A DNA stretch of 64,000 nt. It comes from Nymphaea colorata. Taxonomy: Eukaryota > Streptophyta > Magnoliopsida > Nymphaeales > Nymphaeaceae. This document shows, in pieces, positions 57,844 through 64,000 of the stretch. Location: the NCBI RefSeq assembly GCF_008831285.2, contig NC_045141.1, forward strand, positions 12,076,106-12,140,105. Direction: 5' to 3'. A program made the position numbers and the translations under genes. The notes under the pieces were generated by a model. That model was not told the DNA's origin. It worked only from the letters and a program-made list of their open reading frames with translations, and did no database searches. The stretch's first letter is position 1, and each line of letters starts with the position of its first letter.

Positions 57844-58649
57844 TGCCTGGTTCTATTTATTTTAATGACTCAAATTCTATCCCTTTACTTGATGATTCCA
57901 ATTATGCTGAATGGAAAGAAAATGTTGTGTTTATATTGGGGTATATGGATCTAGATATGACTTTGAGGCGACCTGAGCCACCACCTCTTACACCATAAAG
58001 TACACATAATGAAATAGTGTACTTTGATAAGTGAGAGCATTCTAACCGACTAAGTTTGTTGCTTTTGCAATCAAGGGTCGCTAAGAAGATACGTGGTGCT
58101 ATCCCACCTTGTAGAACGGTGAGAGAGTTCTTGGATGCAGTTGAGGCTCAGTTTGTCAGCTCCCATAAAGCCAGAGCCAGTACCCTAATGTCAAAATTAA
58201 TATCTATGAAATATCAAGGAGGGGGTAACATTCGCCAGCATATGTTAGAAAGGAGGAACATTGCTTCTCAATTAAATGACATGAAGTTGACTATTTCTGA
58301 ATCTTTCTTAGCATTCTTTACTTTGACCTCTTTACCAGCTGAATACACTCCTTTTAAAATCAATTACAACACACACAATACTGAATGGACATTCAATGAA
58401 TTGATGTCTAAGTGTGTTGAAGAGGAGGAAAGAATGAAAGGTGAGAAGTTGCAAAGTGCACATGTGGTTTCTCACTCTGAGGCTGGTAAAATTGACATAA
58501 AGAAAAATTTAATGAAAAGGAGTGCCAAGAAGAAGTCATCAAGTCAATCTGCTTCTCAAACTGCGCAGACTAACTTAGCTCCTATAAAGTGTTTCTTTTG
58601 CAAGAAAAAAGGGCATAAGAAGTCAAACTGCATCAAGTATAAGAATTAG
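57844..58649 (+). pseudogene. Ty1-copia gag (nucleocapsid) pseudogene
   Basis: Starts after a CAG acceptor at 57841-57843; an in-frame ATG at 57810 is the alternative start. The N-terminal block has L-L-D-D-S-N-Y-A-E-W-K and G-Y-M-D-L-D, the usual copia gag opening. Stops TAA at 57996-57998 and TGA at 58032-58034 break it. The rest (58056-58649) is open, with the UBN2-type helical region, a basic stretch and a CCHC zinc knuckle C-x2-C-x4-H-x4-C near 58590-58632. It would package element RNA. Confidence 0.88.
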
Positions 58650-58667
58650 TTAGAGAAGAAAGGTAAC

Positions 58668-60506
58668 ATGTCATTTGTTTCACTTGAAAGTAATATGTTA
58701 CATGTTCCTATTAATAGCTGGTGGATTGACTCTGGTGCTACTGTGCATATTGCCAATTCTTTACCGAACTTTCTGAGCAAAAGGGAACCAACGCTACATG
58801 AGAGAAGCATTTTCTCAGGAAACAAAATGCGCTCACGTGTGAAGGCTGTAGGAGAATGCCAGATTAGGCTTCATACTGGCTTTGTTTTGGATCTTCATGA
58901 TGTTTTCTTTGTTTCATCATATAGTAGAAACTTGATTTCTGTATCAAGACTGGACAAATTTGATTTCTGTTTAAAGTTTGAGAATTCAAAGATGTTCATT
59001 TATAAAGATCTTGATAAAATTGGTTCTGCTATTTTGTGTGATGGTTTATACAAGATGAATGTGAAGATCCAATCTCCTGAATCGTTGGTTTCTAGTCATA
59101 ATATAATTGACAATAAGCGTAGTACCATAAAGGATGATTCATACATGCTATGGCACTGCCGTTTGGGTCATATTTCTGAAAAGAGAATAAGGAGACTCAT
59201 AAATGAAGAGATCTTACGATCTCTTGATTTTACAGATAACGACATATGTGTAGATTGCATAAAGGCAAAGCAAACTAACATATATAAAGAAGGTGCCGAG
59301 CGATGTACTGAAAGATTAAAAATTGTTCACACAGATGTTTGTGGACCTTTCCCTCCTTGTTACACAGGCGAAAAGTATTTTGTCACATTTATAAATGACT
59401 ATTTTCGGTATTTGTATCTCTACTTAATCTTTAAAAAATCCGATGTGTGTCAAGTTTTCAAGGACTATAAGAAAGAAGTAGAGAAACAAACCGGTGAGGT
59501 TATCAATATAGTCAGATCAGATAGAGGTGGTGAATATTATGGTAGGTTCATTGAGATGGGACAAAGGGAGGGACCATTAGCGCGATTTATAAAGGAAGAA
59601 GGCATTGTGCCTCAATATACCATGCCAGGCAGTGCCTACCAAAATGGTGTTGCTGAAAGAAGAAATCGTACGCTTAAAGAAATGGTTTGAGCTATGTTAA
59701 ATTACTCTACTCTCCCTCTAACCTTGTGGGGTGAAGCTCTCAGGACAGCAGTGCATATCCAAAATAGGGTTCCTACTAAAGCTGTTCCTACAACTTCTTA
59801 CGAGTTATGGACATGTAGGAAACCTTCTCTTTCTTATATGCACATATGGGGATGTCATGCTGAAGCTAAATTGTATAACCCCTACATAAAAGCCTTTGAT
59901 CCTAGAACAACCAGTGGTTTCTTTATTGGTTATCCAGAAAGATCGAAAGGCTATAGGTTTTGTTGTCCATCTCATACACCACATATTGTGGAAATAGATA
60001 AAGCTAAGTTTCTGGAAGATGGCTCATTTAGGTTAGATGCATTACAAAACCTCACTTTTGAGGAAATACAGGATACTGAATGTAGACCTGATAAAGAGAA
60101 TGTAAATGTGTATGATTATGTTGTCTCTCGTGATGACATGAATGCAAATCATACAAGCAATGCATCAAATCCAGATGAATTACATGTAAATCATACTGAT
60201 GAACACGAACAGGATGAACACGAACAGGATGTAGACATACAAATTGAAAATGATCAATTACCTGTTCGTAGATCTGCAAGAGCCAGGAGATCTGCCATAT
60301 CATCAGACTATGTGGTATACCTACAAGAGCCTAGTGATTTCATAGATGTTGATGATGATCCTTTCATATTCAATGAAGCCGTTGAAAGCAAACAATACAG
60401 GTTCTGGATTAATGTCATGAAAGAAGAGCTTGACTCTGTGGCTAAAAACCAGACATGGAGTCTTGTATCGTTGCCTAAAGGAGTAAAACCCGTAGGGTGT
60501 AAATGA
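58668..60506 (+). pseudogene. Ty1-copia pol: protease and integrase part
   Basis: Retropepsin motif W-W-I-D-S-G-A-T with D-S-G at 58728-58736. The GAG-pre-integrase block W-H-C-R-L-G-H with C-V-D-C follows. The integrase core has catalytic Asp in H-T-D-V-C-G-P (59334), Asp in R-S-D-R-G-G-E, and Glu in N-G-V-A-E-R-R-N. An in-frame TGA at 59688-59690 splits the integrase. The frame resumes at 59691 (L-W-G-E-A-L, W-G-C, G-F-F-I-G-Y) and ends at TGA 60504-60506. Stops fall where Arg and Trp codons are usual, consistent with C-to-T decay. Confidence 0.92.
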
Positions 60507-61916
60507 GTCTATAAGACCAAGAGGGACTTTAAAGGCAACATAGAGAGATACAAGACAAGGTTAGTTGCTAAAGGATTCACACAAATGGAGAGCATTGACT
60601 ATAATGAGACATATTCACCTGTCTCTGCTAAAGAGTCAATGAGGATTGTCCTTGCACTTGTAGCTCATTTTGACTTAGAGCTACATCAGATGGATGTGAA
60701 AACGGTTTTCTTGAATTGTGATTTGGATGAAGAGGTATATATGGATCAATCTCAAGGGTTTTCTGAGAGTGGTAAAGATCATTTGGTATGCAAGCTTAAT
60801 AAAGCGATTTATGGACTTAAACAGGCCTCACGTCAATGGTACATTAAGTTTTCCGAAGTCATTACGACTTTTGGGTTTACAGAAAACATCGTTGATCGAT
60901 GTGATGTGTGTATCTTAAGACATGTGGGAGTAAGTTCATAATTTTGACTTTATATGTGGACGACATTTTGCTTGCTTCAAATGATCTTCAATTGCTAACA
61001 GAAACCAAACATTTTCTCGCATCTCATTTTGAGATGAAGGACATGGGTGAGGCTTCATTTGTTCTCGGCATTGAGATTCGTCGAGACAGATCTAAATGTG
61101 TTTTAAGTCTCTCTCAATCAGCATACATTAATAAAGTTCTTAAGAGATATGGGATGGAGAATTGTTCTCCTATTTCGACACCCATAGCTAAAGAGGATAA
61201 ATTGAGCCTAAATGATTGTCCAAAAGACGAATTTGAAAAGACACAAATGATCAACATTCCATATACATCTGCGATTGGCAGCTTGTAGTATGCGCAGATT
61301 TGTACTAGGCTTGACATTTCCTTTGCTGTTGGCATGCTTGGTAGATTTCAATCTAATCCAGGCATGACACATTGGAAGGCCGTAAAGAGAGTCATGCGGA
61401 ACTTTCAAGGGACAAAAGATTACATGTTGACATATCGCAAGGTGGACCATTTAGAAGTGATTGGCTATTCTGATGCCGATCTTGGAAGATGTACCGATAG
61501 TAGAAAGTCTACTACTGGTTTTTTTTTCCTTCTATCAAGAGGTGCCATCTCATTGGGGAGCAAAAAGCAGACTGTGACTGCTGTTCACACCATGGAAACA
61601 GAATTCATTGCATTATATGAGACTACATCACAGACAATTTGGACAACTCAAGATAGTGGATTCTATTGATAGACCACTTAAGGTTCACTGTGATAATGAA
61701 GCTGCAGTGTCATTTTCCAACAACAACAAAAGTACTACTTCTTGTAAGCATATGGAACTTAAGTATTTTATTGTTAAGGAAAGGACAGAGAATCAACTAG
61801 TGTGTATTCAACATATTGGAACTACAGATATGGTTGCAGATCCTCTTACTAAAGCGCTAGCATCTGGTATGTTCTTTGAACATGTTAAGAGGATGAGTTT
61901 GTGTAGTTCAATGTAA
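60507..61916 (+). pseudogene. Ty1-copia pol: reverse transcriptase and RNase H part
   Basis: Continues the pol frame: V-Y-K-T-K-R-D, R-L-V-A-K-G-F-T-Q, Q-M-D-V-K-T, Y-G-L-K-Q-A. A frameshift at about 60905-60935 is followed by the active site Y-V-D-D at 60953-60964. A TAG at 61286-61288 follows. RNase H has Y-S-D-A-D-L-G and the M-E-T-E-F-I-A-L block. A second frameshift at about 61640-61670 leads to H-C-D-N-E-A-A and the K-H-M-E-L-K-Y-F segment, ending at 61916. Confidence 0.92.
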
Positions 61917-62117
61917 ACACACTATTATGCAAACATTTATGAATGTGATCACATACAGTTTGTTGATTCTCATTAAGTTTGTTGTCTATTTATTTTGTAT
62001 TATCATTTGTTTGTTGAGAAGTTTTGGAAGACAACAAAGGTAGGACCTTGGAATGGATTTTAAGGCTAGTCCATTCATTTTGTTTACCCTCGATATCGAC
62101 TTGAACTAGTGAGAGAT

Positions 62118-62520
62118 TGTTGGGATTTCCCCATCTGTATAGTCCTGCGTCGATACGGGTCTATATCCGTTTGGGACCCTAAGTATAAATACTCGTGTCT
62201 TATGATGGTGTGAGACACATCAAGTTTTACGGTCTGGGTAATCGGTCCCCTTAGTCATACGTGAATTGCCTGTCCCCATCACTGGGCTGCTATGGCTGAG
62301 GAGAGAAACCCATTGCCGCCGCCGCCGCCGCCGCTACCTCTGCAGGGGAACGACTCTATGGGGACTGTAGCCGTTCTTCCCACAGCCGCCGACATTCAGT
62401 CGGCGGTCGCCTCTACAGGTTCTTCTTCCTCCCTTTATGAAATACATGAATCATGAATGTCTCTTTCGATTTCTGCATTTTTGTTTGTGCGCTATCTAGA
62501 TTCCTCGCAAAGTTCCAACA
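62118..62520 (+). repeat. 3' LTR (403 bp)
   Basis: Same ends as the 5' LTR. The purine-rich GTGAGAGAT just before it is the likely polypurine tract. The LTR ATG (62292-62294) reads openly here for about 42 codons to the ACAG/GTTCTT site, unlike in the 5' LTR. Confidence 0.95.
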
Positions 62521-62525
62521 CACCG
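62521..62525. repeat. Target-site duplication of Ty1-copia element, right (CACCG)
   Basis: Identical to 55541-55545. Confidence 0.93.
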
Positions 62526-64000
62526 TTCTTGAGGGGCACAACATAGTTGGACAGAGGCTCCAATCATTGCTTAATTTCTAACAACTATAAAACTTCAGTG
62601 ATCATCACCATTGAAGGTGGTTATATGCACTGGCTTGCGCCTAGGCCTGTGGGCATAACACTTGTCCTTGAGAATGAGTTAGAGCCACATCCTGAAAGTA
62701 GGTCGGGAGTTCACATGTCATGCTCCGAAGACTGTGCACCATCTCTTCATCTTCGTAACTCTTTGGCAAGAACGAAACTCCACTATCATATGCTGCCTCA
62801 TCCTCACAAAAACTTGAAAATGTTGAGCAGAGGAATCCCATTGATTTCTAATTTCAAATTACTTGTAGTAACATTTCGGACGTACTAACAAGATGTTAAA
62901 AAACAAAAAAAAATGGTGATCAGAGTATCACCTTTGAATATAAGAGAGAAGCACCGACAAGTGACCTATCTGGAACAAAAGCTTTCACCACAGTCTATTA
63001 AAAAAATAAAACTAAAACCTTTTTACTCTAATGGTTCGACACTATGTTCGTAAGTGATGAGATCTCCATATGTTTCAACTTGCATGTAGAGACCTAGCCT
63101 TTTTTTTTTTCTACTGATCAAATTGCATATGCTCAATCAGAGGTGAGGCCAGAAATTTTTTTATGAGGAGGGGTCAAATTAAAGTTTTTAAATTTTGTCT
63201 AAAAAATATTATTTTTTAAAATTTTTATATAAAACAAATGAAATTTTTTAAAATTTAAATATAAATTTTATTCTTTTTTAAGGTGGAACTAAGATCCATG
63301 CGAACCCTCCTTGGCTCTGCCCCGGTGCCCAGGTAACTCATGCTGGTTTCTTTATCGGGAGAAACATCAAACCTTCGTTTTTAATCATGAGGGCGACTTT
63401 GTTTCGGAATTTCCCGCGAGAAATGGAGTGGAGGGAAATTCTCACTCTCATTAGAACAATACTTGAGCTCGAAACCCCTAGGCAGCGCCAAAATCAGGAG
63501 CAAGAACACATGTGGCACGCTATTCCCACTGCTTTCGGGACCCAAAGAGTATATTCTTTGTGTGTTTCGTGCCTGGCAGGAACGGTTTGTTCCTTGTCGG
63601 TTTGGCAGAGTGGAGATAAATGCAACATAGAGAAAGGCGACCCTGGAAGTTGGAACACTTCAGGCCAAAAAAACAAACAAATTTAAAAACTAAAATTTGA
63701 GTTATTTCATTCAAAGGCCTAAATTTAAGAAAATAGCAAGATACTGGCACAAACGGCGCCGAGACCGTTATTTATAAGACCGCGATAGACATAAGCTCGT
63801 TCTCGCGGGCTGAATATATTGTCCCTCATCTTTCCTTCCAGTGTTTAGCAAGAGAGAGAGAGAGAGAGAGAGAGAGAGCAATCAACAAAGACACAACTAG
63901 TTTTCACATCAAATGGGATTATACACAATGACGATGAGAAGTCCCAGCCGATAACAAGAGCCAAAGAGATGTAAATGAAGTTAGTTATATTATATACCAC
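62526..64000. other. Intergenic, no gene supported
   Basis: ORFs at 62547-62888, 62641-62841 (minus) and 63387-63686 have no recognisable domain. A (GA)n run lies at 63850-63878. Confidence 0.4.
63138..63327. mobile_element. GGCGGAGCCA-type MITE, degenerate
   Basis: The left end CAGAGGTGAGGCCAGAAATT pairs imperfectly with the reverse complement of the right end, CACCGGGGCAGAGCCAAGG. AT-rich interior. No target duplication recognised. Confidence 0.45.

Larger units (their letters stand above)
55546..62520 (+). mobile_element. Ty1-copia LTR retrotransposon, complete but degenerate
   Basis: 6975 bp between CACCG duplications. Order: LTR, 1.9-kb non-coding leader, gag, protease, integrase, reverse transcriptase, RNase H, LTR. 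Integrase before reverse transcriptase defines Ty1-copia. By eye the LTRs differ at about 20 positions plus one indel over 402 bases. Stops and frameshifts make it non-autonomous. The sequence after the 5' LTR (TGGGTTATGGGCCC) is not the usual tRNA-Met primer-binding site. Confidence 0.95.

Noticed and set aside
55546-62520. Possible endogenous virus with an envelope gene
   Set aside because: The domain order is plain Ty1-copia and no extra ORF lies between RNase H and the 3' LTR.
62547-62888. 113-codon ORF right of the Ty1-copia element, and the 66-codon minus ORF within it
   Set aside because: Neither shows a known motif. Both cannot be real and I could not favour one.

Overview
This is nuclear DNA from a flowering plant. 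The evidence is a 20-exon dynamin-related gene with GT-AG introns, plant transposon families (hAT, PIF/Harbinger, Ty1-copia, tRNA-derived SINE), an endogenous plant pararetrovirus, a plastid rRNA fragment in an intron and many long (TA)n tracts. I cannot name the species. Host gene density is low: I can support only two host protein genes, a ZCF37-like single-exon gene (10512-11246, minus) and a DRP3-type dynamin (40175-52359, plus). The rest is mobile, viral or decayed sequence.

Layout. 1-578: 3' end of a hAT transposase gene with its last intron. 1.4-2.8 kb: 37-bp tandem repeats and GGATTCGGAT-rich sequence. 3.4-4.3 kb: LRR receptor-kinase pseudogene split by a MITE. 5.6-5.9 kb: hAT-type MITE that has a sister copy inside the dynamin gene. 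9.7-10 kb: minus-strand SINE with 32-bp target duplications. 14.0 kb: U6 snRNA pseudogene with an internal duplication. 16.1-18 kb: dead PIF/Harbinger element (MYB/SANT-like ORF plus DDE transposase). 18.8-19.5 kb: local tandem duplication. 20.8-36.1 kb: endogenous caulimovirid locus flanked by two copies of one MITE. 40.2-52.4 kb: DRP3. 55.5-62.5 kb: Ty1-copia element with 402/403-bp LTRs and a CACCG target duplication.

The most interesting region is the viral locus. Read on the minus strand it is shared non-coding region - block A (coiled coil, movement protein, coat protein with zinc knuckle, 3' ORF) - shared non-coding region - block B (Cys-rich motif, aspartic protease, reverse transcriptase, RNase H, 3' ORF) - shared non-coding region. 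The two blocks carry complementary halves of one caulimovirid gene set. Both start and end in the same promoter/leader and 3' sequence, and both end with a related ORF preceded by a splice-acceptor-like sequence. This is what a concatemer of a two-component (bipartite) pararetrovirus would look like. All its genes are broken by stops and frameshifts, so it is a fossil.

The Ty1-copia element is also unusual. An ATG within its LTR can be joined in frame to gag across a putative 2-kb intron.
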